From Pseudomonas frederiksbergensis (GTDB taxonomy: Bacteria > Pseudomonadota > Gammaproteobacteria > Pseudomonadales > Pseudomonadaceae), in the NCBI RefSeq assembly GCF_003732275.1, contig NZ_MOBM01000038.1:62001-126000 (forward strand): a stretch of 64,000 nucleotides of DNA. The letters run 5' to 3'. Made by a program: the position numbers and the translations under genes. Positions within the stretch are counted from its first letter, which is position 1, and the number at the start of each line of letters is the position of its first letter. The notes below the pieces were generated by a model, which did not search any database, was not told where the DNA came from, and was given only the letters and a program-made list of their open reading frames with translations. Positions 1-7,562 of this stretch are shown here, in pieces.

Positions 1-528
1 CTCGGAGGTGTCTTCAGGTTCGGGATAGGTGAACTCCACACTCAAGGGTTGCGGAGAATTACCGCCCGCCAGCTTACGGCAGAAGCCCAGCAACGAAGCC
101 AGCGCTGCATCGGTGTATTGCCGAGGTTTGACCGAACCTTTTTGGTGATGATCGAGGCCGGAAAGTCGGTAACTCTGCGGCTCCGATGTAAAGAAAAGGC
201 TGAATCCGGTGCCAATCAACGGACTGAAACGGACCAGGCGCTCAAGGGCTTTTTTCAGATTCAGGCTGGACATCATGGTGTAGCCGACGATCTGAAAGCT
301 ACCAGGGTGGAAACTTCCATAGGCCTTCAAGCCGATGTCCGAATCGCCCGAGGCCTGAGCGGCCAGATCCCATAATCGATAAATCGCCCTTCGCTCGCAA
401 AACGCTCCTGGTTTGTTCGCAAGCTTCATGTCTAGTCCAGCCTCCCGACACAGACTGGCAATATCCAGTCCTTGAGCCGAGAGCGTATTTACCAGCACGC
501 TGGCATAGCCTGAACTCATTCTATACAT
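1..528 (-). CDS. phbR: AraC-family transcriptional activator, N-terminal part (PhbR-like)
   Basis: This is 176 codons of a regulator whose C-terminal DNA-binding half lies beyond the left edge of the window. The visible part (MYRMSSGYASVLVNTL..., then LWDLAAQASGDSDIGLKA and GYTMMSSLNLKKALERL) fits the arabinose-binding-like sensor domain (PF12625) found in AraC/XylS activators such as OruR. Start 528 was chosen because a GAGGA lies five bases upstream; an in-frame ATG at 519 is the alternative. It is transcribed away from phbB. In Pseudomonas sp. 61-3 an AraC-type gene, phbR, sits divergently beside phbBAC, so control of PHB synthesis is the likely role. The role is inferred from position; the HTH domain is not visible here. 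Confidence 0.8.
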   Translation of the reverse strand, partial: MYRMSSGYASVLVNTLSAQGLDIASLCREAGLDMKLANKPGAFCERRAIYRLWDLAAQASGDSDIGLKAYGSFHPGSFQIVGYTMMSSLNLKKALERLVRFSPLIGTGFSLFFTSEPQSYRLSGLDHHQKGSVKPRQYTDAALASLLGFCRKLAGGNSPQPLSVEFTYPEPEDTSE

Positions 529-785
529 GGCGTCCTCAATGACCTGTGGAACCGAACATCCTGTCCGGAGCCATAACTGATCTGCGATAAATCAAAGACT
601 AACGGGTTTTTCAGTTGCCAATATTGATCCCAGTATAGGTAACCAGCGTTTTTCGCCACCCGTCATTAACCGGGGCATGGCACCGTTGGACACCAGAGCG
701 TCACCTCTCAACACTTCCGCACACCCGGCCAATACCGAACAATCCCCCCATCTTGCAACGCAAAACAAAGAAAGGAAGGGATTGT
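529..785. promoter_or_regulatory. Divergent intergenic region between phbR and phbB
   Basis: These 257 bases separate two divergent start codons and must hold both promoters. An AT-rich stretch near 585-645, including TTGCCAATATTGATC and TATAGG, is the most promoter-like part, but I could not fix a -35/-10 pair with normal spacing. The phbB ribosome site AAGGAAGGG lies just before 786. A PhbR operator would be expected here; none was identified. Confidence 0.4.
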
Positions 786-1532
786 ATGAAGTCGCTTGGT
801 CGTATTGCGTTGGTCACGGGTGGTATGGGTGGGATTGGCACTGCGATAAGCCAACGCCTGTACAAGGAAGGATTCAAGGTCATCGTCGGCTGCAGCTCGG
901 ATTCCGCCCGCAAGAACGAATGGATAGCCACCCAACTGGCGGCGGGTTATCAGTTCGAATGCATCTTCGGCGACATCACCGATTGGGAATCGACCCGCAA
1001 GGCCTTCGAGATGGCACGAGAGCAATTCGGCCCGATCGATGTGCTGGTCAATAACGCCGGCATCACTCGGGATGCCTCCTTTCGCAAACTCACTCCAGAA
1101 GACTGGAACGCGGTGATCGGGACCAACCTCAGCGGCCTGTTCAACACCACCAAACAGGTGATTGAAGGCATGTTGGCCAAGGGCTGGGGAAGGGTCATCA
1201 ACATTTCGTCGATCAACGGTCAGCGCGGCCAGTTCGGCCAGACCAATTACAGCGCGGCCAAAGCCGGTATCCATGGCTTCACCATGGCACTGGCCCGGGA
1301 AGTCTCGGGCAAGGGCGTGACCGTCAATACCGTATCGCCCGGCTACATCCAGACCAGCATGACCGCGGCCATCCGCCCGGACATTCTCGAGACCATGATC
1401 GCAGCCACACCGGTCGGTCGCCTTGGTCAACCCGAAGAAATCGCTTCGATCGTCGCCTGGCTGGCGTCCGATGAATCGGCCTACAGCACCGGTGCCGACT
1501 TCTCGGTCAACGGCGGCATGAACATGCAGTAA
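786..1532 (+). CDS. phbB: Acetoacetyl-CoA reductase (PHB pathway SDR)
   Basis: This 248-residue short-chain dehydrogenase reduces acetoacetyl-CoA to (R)-3-hydroxybutyryl-CoA, normally with NADPH, the monomer-forming step of PHB synthesis. The nucleotide-binding motif TGGMGGIG is at residues 11-18, NNAG at 89-92, and the catalytic serine region SS at 141-142, Tyr155 and Lys159 (YSAAK) are intact. Start 786 is preferred over an in-frame ATG at 753 because AAGGAAGGG sits just upstream and because MKSLGRIALVTGG matches the usual N-terminus of the family. It is the first gene of phbBAC, with thiolase starting 57 bases downstream. FabG is the main alternative, but the PhaB-like text and gene context favour acetoacetyl-CoA reductase. 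Confidence 0.93.
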   Translation: MKSLGRIALVTGGMGGIGTAISQRLYKEGFKVIVGCSSDSARKNEWIATQLAAGYQFECIFGDITDWESTRKAFEMAREQFGPIDVLVNNAGITRDASFRKLTPEDWNAVIGTNLSGLFNTTKQVIEGMLAKGWGRVINISSINGQRGQFGQTNYSAAKAGIHGFTMALAREVSGKGVTVNTVSPGYIQTSMTAAIRPDILETMIAATPVGRLGQPEEIASIVAWLASDESAYSTGADFSVNGGMNMQ

Positions 1533-1589
1533 GCCTGTCAGGGCATGGATGCCCTGCTCCCGCTCGACAGAATCCTAATGAGGTCATGC

Positions 1590-2768
1590 ATGAACGAAGT
1601 CGTAATCGTTGCCGCTACTCGCACCGCCATTGGCAGTTTTCAAGGTTCACTGTCCGCCATTCCAGCTACCGAATTGGGCGCGGCGGTGATTCGTCGCCTG
1701 CTCGAACAGACCGGGATCGACGCTGCGCAGATTGATGAGGTCATCCTCGGCCAAGTGCTGACTGCAGGCTCCGGGCAAAACCCGGCACGCCAGACCGCGA
1801 TCAAGGCCGGCCTGCCCCATACCACCCCTGCCCTGACCCTGAATAAAGTCTGCGGTTCAGGCCTCAAGGCGGTCCAGCTCGCGGTCCAGGCGATCCGTTG
1901 CGGCGACGCCGAATTGGTGATTGCCGGCGGTCAGGAAAACATGAGCCTGGCGCCCTATGTTCTGCCCAAGGCGCGCACCGGTTTGCGCCTGGGTCATGCG
2001 CAACTGCAAGACAGCGTGATTCAGGATGGTTTGTGGGATGCCTTCAACGACTACCACATGGGCATCACTGCCGAGAATCTGGCGAATCAATACAGCATCA
2101 GTCGCGAAGATCAGGACGCCTTCGCCGCGATCTCGCAACAGAAAGCCTCCGCGGCCATCGAGGCGGGTTACTTCAAGGGTGAAATCACCCCGATCCTGAT
2201 TCCCCAGCGCAAGGGCGAGCCGCTGGTCTTCGACACCGATGAACAGCCGCGTCCGGACAGCACGCTCCAGGCACTGGGCAACCTCAAACCCGCGTTCCAG
2301 AAAAACGGCAGCGTGACCGCGGGCAACTCGTCGACCCTCAATGACGGCGCCGCCGTGCTGATGCTGGCCAGCGCCGCCAAGGCCCTGGCTCTGGGCTTGC
2401 CGGTACTTGCGCGCATCAAGGCGTATGCCAGCGCGGGCGTGGACCCGTCGATCATGGGCATCGGCCCGGTGCCCGCTACCCGTCTGGTATTGACGAAAGC
2501 CGGCTGGAGCCTGGACGACCTGGACCTGATCGAAGCCAACGAAGCGTTCGCCGCGCAGTCACTGGCCGTCGGCAAGGAACTGGGCTGGGACATGAACAAG
2601 GTCAATGTCAACGGTGGCGCCATTGCCCTTGGTCATCCGATCGGCGCATCAGGCGCGCGGATTCTGGTGTCGCTGGTACATGAACTGATCCGTCGCGATG
2701 GCAAAAAAGGTCTGGCCACCTTGTGCATCGGTGGCGGCCAGGGCGTCAGCCTGGTCATCGAGCGTTAG
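1590..2768 (+). CDS. phbA: Acetyl-CoA C-acetyltransferase (beta-ketothiolase)
   Basis: This 392-residue thiolase condenses two acetyl-CoA into acetoacetyl-CoA and so feeds phbB. The acyl-accepting cysteine is Cys88 in NKVCGSGLKAV. The second active-site pair is His349 in LGHPIGASGAR and Cys379 in CIGGGQG, almost the numbering of the Zoogloea PHB thiolase. Start 1590 (MNEVVIVAATRT) gives the normal family length; an in-frame ATG at 1545 would add 15 residues with no similarity. The gene follows phbB closely and precedes a strong hairpin terminator, so phbBA may be transcribed more than phbC. A general catabolic thiolase (AtoB-type) has the same fold; the operon context decides the call. Confidence 0.93.
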   Translation: MNEVVIVAATRTAIGSFQGSLSAIPATELGAAVIRRLLEQTGIDAAQIDEVILGQVLTAGSGQNPARQTAIKAGLPHTTPALTLNKVCGSGLKAVQLAVQAIRCGDAELVIAGGQENMSLAPYVLPKARTGLRLGHAQLQDSVIQDGLWDAFNDYHMGITAENLANQYSISREDQDAFAAISQQKASAAIEAGYFKGEITPILIPQRKGEPLVFDTDEQPRPDSTLQALGNLKPAFQKNGSVTAGNSSTLNDGAAVLMLASAAKALALGLPVLARIKAYASAGVDPSIMGIGPVPATRLVLTKAGWSLDDLDLIEANEAFAAQSLAVGKELGWDMNKVNVNGGAIALGHPIGASGARILVSLVHELIRRDGKKGLATLCIGGGQGVSLVIER

Positions 2769-2789
2769 AAACACAGGCTGAGTTGTCAG

Positions 2790-2822
2790 ACGCGGCGCCG
2801 ACGTCCGGCGCCGCGTTTTTTT
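2790..2822 (+). terminator. Rho-independent terminator between phbA and phbC
   Basis: Arms ACGCGGCGCCG (2790-2800) and CGGCGCCGCGT (2806-2816) form a perfect 11-bp stem with a 5-base loop, followed directly by a run of T. It lies 21 bases after the phbA stop and 33 bases before the phbC start, inside an otherwise same-strand operon. Confidence 0.9.
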
Positions 2823-2855
2823 CCGTCCGGTTTATTCATGTGGGCAAGGAGTTCC

Positions 2856-4556
2856 ATGGACAACGCGCATACCTTAAACACACTCTGGTCGGGCCAGGTT
2901 CCGTTCGTTGCTTCCTTTGCAGTGCAACAATTAAGGCTTTGGGTCAGCACCAATCCCTGGTTTACCGGGCAGGACTACAACGCTTGGTTTGAGCTGCCAC
3001 GCGAAACCCTGGACAGCCTCCAATCAGACTATCAGCAACAATGGTGTGAACTCGGCCAGCGTCTGTTGACCGGTCAGCCCTTCAGCTTCGAAGATCGGCG
3101 TTTCGCCAGCGGCAACTGGAGCCAACCGCTGTTCGGTTCCCTCGCGGCGTTTTATCTGCTCAATGCCGGCTTTCTGCTGAAGCTGCTCGATCAGCTGCCG
3201 ATCGACGGCAAGAAACCGCGTCAACGCTTGCTCTATCTGGCGGAGCAAGCCATCGCCGCCGGCGCGCCGAGCAATTTTCTGGCGAGTAACCCCGATGCGC
3301 TGCAACGGGTCGTTGACACCCAGGGAAGCAGCCTGCTCACAGGCCTGATGCACCTGGCCAGCGACCTGCAGGAAGGCAAGATGCGCCAGTGCGACGCCGG
3401 CGCGTTCAAAGTGGGTGTCGACCTGGCAAACACCCCCGGCGAAGTGGTCTTCGAGAACGAACTCTTCCAGCTCATCCAGTACTATCCGCAAAGTGAAACC
3501 CAGTACCGGCGCCCGGTATTTATCGTTCCGCCATCAATCAACAAGTACTACATCCTTGACCTGCGTCCCGACAATTCGATGGTTCGTCACCTGCTGCTGC
3601 AAGGCCACCCGGTATACCTGATGTCGTGGCGCAACTTCGACCAGGAACATGCCGGCACCACCTGGGATGACCTGATTGAAACCGGGATTATCAAAGGCCT
3701 GCAGCTGACCCGCGAAATCAGCGGCGAGCAACGGCCCAACTGCGTGGGTTTCTGCATTGGTGGCACGTTGTTGAGCTCGGCGCTGGCCGTGTTGGCGGCT
3801 CGTGGCGACAAAGAGATCGCCAGCGTGAGCCTGCTGACCACCTTCCTCGACTACCTCGATACCGGCCCCATCGACATCTTCGTCGACGAGCAACTGGTGG
3901 CTTATCGCGAGCGCACCATCGGCGGCCTCAATGGCCCCATCGGCCTGTTCAAGGGCGAGGACATGGGCAATACATTCTCATTGCTGCGCCCCAATGATTT
4001 GTGGTGGAACTACAACGTCGACAAATACCTCAAGGGGCAGAAATCGATACCCCTTGACCTGCTGTTCTGGAACAACGACAGCACCAACCTGCCCGGGCCG
4101 ATGTACTGCTGGTACCTGCGCCATACCTACCTGCAGAACGATCTGAAATCCGGCGAGCTGGATTGCTGCGGGGTCAAGCTGGACCTGCGCGCCATCGATG
4201 CCCCGGCGTACATCCTCGCCACCCATGACGACCACATCGTGCCATGGAAAAGCGCGTACGCCAGCACCGAACTACTGTCTGGAACCAAGCGTTTCGTACT
4301 CGGCGCCTCAGGGCATATCGCGGGGGTGATCAACCCACCGGCCAAGGAAAAACGCCATTACTGGACCAACAATCGCGTCACCAAGAACCCTGAAACCTGG
4401 TTCAAGAATGCCGAGCAGCATCCGGGTAGCTGGTGGAACGACTGGTTCGTCTGGCTGGCCGAACACGCAGGGGAACGCCAGCCTTCAGTGCTGAGCACCG
4501 GGAACGCGCAATACCCGGCACTTGAGTCGGCGCCGGGGCGTTATGTGATGCAATGA
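2856..4556 (+). CDS. phbC: Class I poly(3-hydroxyalkanoate) synthase
   Basis: This 566-residue granule-bound enzyme polymerises (R)-3-hydroxybutyryl-CoA into PHB. The lipase-like box is GFCIGGT with nucleophile Cys300; Asp459 (in HDDHIVPW) and His487 (in ASGHIAGV) complete the triad with the spacing seen in Cupriavidus PhaC. The N-terminal 200 residues are the variable class I domain. Start 2856 (MDNAHTLNT) has AAGGAG five bases upstream and is preferred over an ATG at 2838. Class II mcl synthases of pseudomonads are similar in length but lie in a phaC1-phaZ-phaC2 cluster; here the thiolase-reductase neighbours mark a short-chain system. The terminator before the gene suggests separate or reduced transcription. 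Confidence 0.93.
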   Translation: MDNAHTLNTLWSGQVPFVASFAVQQLRLWVSTNPWFTGQDYNAWFELPRETLDSLQSDYQQQWCELGQRLLTGQPFSFEDRRFASGNWSQPLFGSLAAFYLLNAGFLLKLLDQLPIDGKKPRQRLLYLAEQAIAAGAPSNFLASNPDALQRVVDTQGSSLLTGLMHLASDLQEGKMRQCDAGAFKVGVDLANTPGEVVFENELFQLIQYYPQSETQYRRPVFIVPPSINKYYILDLRPDNSMVRHLLLQGHPVYLMSWRNFDQEHAGTTWDDLIETGIIKGLQLTREISGEQRPNCVGFCIGGTLLSSALAVLAARGDKEIASVSLLTTFLDYLDTGPIDIFVDEQLVAYRERTIGGLNGPIGLFKGEDMGNTFSLLRPNDLWWNYNVDKYLKGQKSIPLDLLFWNNDSTNLPGPMYCWYLRHTYLQNDLKSGELDCCGVKLDLRAIDAPAYILATHDDHIVPWKSAYASTELLSGTKRFVLGASGHIAGVINPPAKEKRHYWTNNRVTKNPETWFKNAEQHPGSWWNDWFVWLAEHAGERQPSVLSTGNAQYPALESAPGRYVMQ

Positions 4557-4609
4557 GAGGAACCAGTCCGGGCAGCCAGGCTTCGGGTTGGACGCTTCAG
4601 AACGCCCGT

Positions 4610-5110
4610 TTACTGCTTTGTCCGCCCCGGAATGGCGATACGACTGGTCGTTTTGACTTCACGCAATGCAAGACTTGACTGGATAGAGGCGATACCGAGT
4701 TGTCGCCTCAATACGCTCTCGACAAAATCGCTGTAGCTATCAAGATCCTGAGCCAACACTTGCAAAAGGTAATCGGCATCCCCGGTTATCTTGTGACAAG
4801 ACAAGACCTCCGGGAGCTGCATGATGACGGCTTCAAAGGCCTCGGGGGTGTGGTCAGTGTGCGTGGCAAAGCGGATATGCACGAACGCCATGATGTCCAG
4901 CCCCAGCTTGCGCCGGTCCAGGTTTGCCTGGTAATCCTTGATCACTCCCTCCTCTTCCAGTCTCTTGCGCCGCCTCCAGCATGGAGTAAGGCTTAGCGAG
5001 AGGCGCTCACTCAACTCCGCGTTGGAAATGCTGGCGTCCTCCTGCAACAAAGCCAGGATGGAAAGGTCGGTATCGTCAAGCATTGCCCGATGGGTATTTT
5101 TTTTCTGCAT
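4610..5110 (-). CDS. Lrp/AsnC-family transcriptional regulator
   Basis: This 166-residue protein has an N-terminal winged HTH (LDDTDLSILALLQEDASIS, then AELSERLSLS) and a C-terminal RAM ligand-binding domain (AFVHIRFATHTDH, KITGDADYLLQVLAQD). Start 5110 (MQKKNTHRAML) is the first ATG; a GTG at 5122 would add four residues. It is divergent from the deacetylase, cyclodeaminase and permease genes that begin at 5231, the usual arrangement for a local amino-acid-responsive regulator. It most likely controls that set in response to an amino acid such as ornithine, lysine or proline; the effector is inferred. It converges on phbC with a 53-base gap. Confidence 0.9.
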   Translation of the reverse strand: MQKKNTHRAMLDDTDLSILALLQEDASISNAELSERLSLSLTPCWRRRKRLEEEGVIKDYQANLDRRKLGLDIMAFVHIRFATHTDHTPEAFEAVIMQLPEVLSCHKITGDADYLLQVLAQDLDSYSDFVESVLRRQLGIASIQSSLALREVKTTSRIAIPGRTKQ

Positions 5111-5230
5111 GGTGCCATCCACGGGAAAATAATCCCGATTACGCTAGCAGAGCGAGAACAAAAAGCAAAGAAAGTGCATCCGTACCAGAACAAACTATTG
5201 GCACTGGACCACCACGACGGATGCGTATAA

Positions 5231-6265
5231 ATGCTTACAGTTTTCAGCGATTCCCATCGCTTGCACCATGGGACCGAATTGAAGGACGGCGTTCTCAAAC
5301 CTTCTTTCGAACAGCCAAGCCGAGCGGATACCGTTCGCGACCGAGTCCAGCATGTTGGGCTCGGCGATATCATCGTCCCGCGAACGTTTGACCGGGCGTG
5401 CTACGTCAATGCACACAGTGAGCGCTATGTTTCCTTTCTGGAAACCGCGTGGTCCGAATGGACGGCAACCGGTCGGGAGCATGACGCCCTTCCCCTGGTC
5501 TGGCCGGTGCGCGACTTGTCCAATGAACACGTCCCCGCGTTCATTGATGGCAAGCTCGGTTTCTTTGCCATGGATGCCGGCTCGCCGATCACCGCGACCA
5601 CTTGGGAAGCCGTCAAAACCAGCGCAGACATTGCACTCACTGGACTGTCGTTGATCAACGAAGGCCACAACAGCGCCTTTGCCCTGTGTCGTCCACCCGG
5701 ACACCACGCTGCTCGTGAATACATGGGAGGCTACTGCTACCTCAATAACGCGGCCATTGCCGCGCAACATGCACTGACTCAAGGCGCTAAACGTGTCGCG
5801 GTGCTGGACGTTGACTTCCATCATGGCAACGGGACGCAGAACATTTTCTACGATCGCAACGATGTGATGTTTGCTTCCCTGCATGGAGACCCCTCGGTTT
5901 CCTATCCTTATTACTCGGGTTTCAGTACCGAGTCTGGAGCAGGTGCCGGTGACGGTTATAACCTGAACTACCCGTTGCCGAAAAATACCACCTGGCATAG
6001 TTATCAAAACGCCCTGATCCACGCCTGCAAAAAACTTCGTAACTTCTCGCCTGAACTCTTAGTGATTTCCCTGGGCGTCGATACGTTCAAGGACGATCCG
6101 ATCAGCCACTTTCTTCTGGAAAGCCAGGACTTCCTTGGCATGGGTGAAATCATCGCCACTGTCGGCGCACCGACGCTCTTCGTCATGGAAGGCGGATACA
6201 TGGTCGATGAAATCGGCATCAATGCGGTCAATGTACTTCATGGGTATGAGAGCAAACAATTCTAA
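5231..6265 (+). CDS. Acetylpolyamine amidohydrolase-like deacetylase (HDAC superfamily)
   Basis: This 344-residue zinc deacetylase removes acetyl groups from amines or amino acid side chains. Visible active-site residues are the His pair His158-His159 (GHHAAR), zinc ligands Asp195 and His197 (LDVDFHHGNG), Asp284 (GVDTFKDDP) and Tyr323 (EGGYMVDE). These positions coincide, as I recall, with the Mycoplana ramosa acetylpolyamine amidohydrolase. Residue 106 is Asp and 117 is Gly, where that enzyme has Glu at both; Glu117 helps bind the polyamine chain, so specificity may differ. The gene leads into ornithine cyclodeaminase (53-base gap) and a permease, so an acetylated ornithine-like substrate is plausible. 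Base composition is AT-richer than the phb genes. HDAC-superfamily assignment is firm; the substrate is not. Confidence 0.88.
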   Translation: MLTVFSDSHRLHHGTELKDGVLKPSFEQPSRADTVRDRVQHVGLGDIIVPRTFDRACYVNAHSERYVSFLETAWSEWTATGREHDALPLVWPVRDLSNEHVPAFIDGKLGFFAMDAGSPITATTWEAVKTSADIALTGLSLINEGHNSAFALCRPPGHHAAREYMGGYCYLNNAAIAAQHALTQGAKRVAVLDVDFHHGNGTQNIFYDRNDVMFASLHGDPSVSYPYYSGFSTESGAGAGDGYNLNYPLPKNTTWHSYQNALIHACKKLRNFSPELLVISLGVDTFKDDPISHFLLESQDFLGMGEIIATVGAPTLFVMEGGYMVDEIGINAVNVLHGYESKQF

Positions 6266-6318
6266 GTTTCGGTGACCGAGACAACCTTCCTTGACTTACA
6301 ACTAAGAGATAAACACAT

Positions 6319-7389
6319 ATGACTCTATTCATAGACGTTGATCACGCCGCCACGCTTTTTGGCAAGATTGGTATCGGTCAGGCCATCACGCAAATGGCCA
6401 ACTACATCAAGGCTGATTATTGCCGCTGGGCTGTCTTTGATAAATCCCCACGCACCGCCAATCACTCCATTTGCGGGGTGATCGAACTGATGCCGACTGA
6501 CGACGGCAAACAGTATTCATTCAAATACGTAAACGGCCACCCAGGAAATGCTGGCAACAACTTGCTGACAGTCATGGCCTTTGGTGTATTGGCGAACGTC
6601 GATAGCGGATACCCCGCCGTTCTCAGCGAACTCACCCTGACCACCGCGGTTCGCACAGCGGCAACGTCCGCCCTGGTAGCCCAGTCCCTGGCACGCAAGG
6701 GTTCGACACGCATGGCCATTATCGGAAATGGCGCCCAGAGCGAATTCCAGGCCATTGCCTTTTATGAAATGCTCGGGATCAACGAGGTGCGGATATTTGA
6801 TATCGACAGCGCTGCTTCATTGAAATTGAAACAAAACCTTGAAAGCTATACCGGCATCAATGTCACCATAGCCGCCTCGGTGCATGAAGCCGTCAAAGGC
6901 GTTGATATCATCACCACGGTCACGGCGGACAAGGCCTACGCGACAATCTTGACGCCCGACATGATCGAGCCCGGCATGCATATCAACGCGGTTGGCGGTG
7001 ACTGCCCCGGGAAAACCGAACTTCATGCCGATATCCTGCGCAACGCCCGGATCATTGTCGAGTTTGAACCGCAGACGCGCATTGAAGGCGACATTCAGCA
7101 ACTGGACGCAGACCATCCTGTCATCGAATATTTCCGCATCGTTCGGGATAACGAACCAGGCCGGGAAAATGACACGCAAGTCACGGTGTTCGACTCGGTG
7201 GGATTTGCACTTGAAGACTTTTCTTCACTTCGTTATTTGCATGACCAGGCTAGAAAATACGCGATCGGTGAGAAAATCCATCTTGTACCCACGCCTGCCA
7301 ATATCAAGAACCTGTATCAATTGATTGAGGAAAAGTCTGATCTTTCATCGGCATCGCCCCCGCAACGACAGCAGCTAGCAACAAGCTAA
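6319..7389 (+). CDS. ocd: Ornithine cyclodeaminase
   Basis: This 356-residue NAD-dependent enzyme converts L-ornithine to L-proline and ammonia. It belongs to the OCD/mu-crystallin family: the Rossmann motif is IIGNGAQSEFQA (about residues 135-146) and the catalytic acid is Asp228 in VGGDCPGKTEL, the same position and context as in the P. putida enzyme. The N-terminal substrate region reads SICGVIELMPTDDGK and YVNGHPGNAGNN. A purine-rich AAGAGAT precedes the ATG. It sits between a zinc deacetylase and a CycA-type permease and probably shares their transcript. Length and motifs make lysine cyclodeaminase or a generic mu-crystallin less likely, though substrate cannot be proved from sequence. 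Confidence 0.93.
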   Translation: MTLFIDVDHAATLFGKIGIGQAITQMANYIKADYCRWAVFDKSPRTANHSICGVIELMPTDDGKQYSFKYVNGHPGNAGNNLLTVMAFGVLANVDSGYPAVLSELTLTTAVRTAATSALVAQSLARKGSTRMAIIGNGAQSEFQAIAFYEMLGINEVRIFDIDSAASLKLKQNLESYTGINVTIAASVHEAVKGVDIITTVTADKAYATILTPDMIEPGMHINAVGGDCPGKTELHADILRNARIIVEFEPQTRIEGDIQQLDADHPVIEYFRIVRDNEPGRENDTQVTVFDSVGFALEDFSSLRYLHDQARKYAIGEKIHLVPTPANIKNLYQLIEEKSDLSSASPPQRQQLATS

Positions 7390-7562
7390 GACACGCGATA
7401 GCTCGTTATCAAGTCAGGTGACGAGCCACGAACACTTTACTGATTAACCGATACTGCAAACGTTTGAGTCACCATCCTGATGTACGGCGAACTTACAACA
7501 ATAAAACACACACACTATTTCTCTGCCAAAACTCAAAAAACATAAAATCAAGAGGTTTTGTG

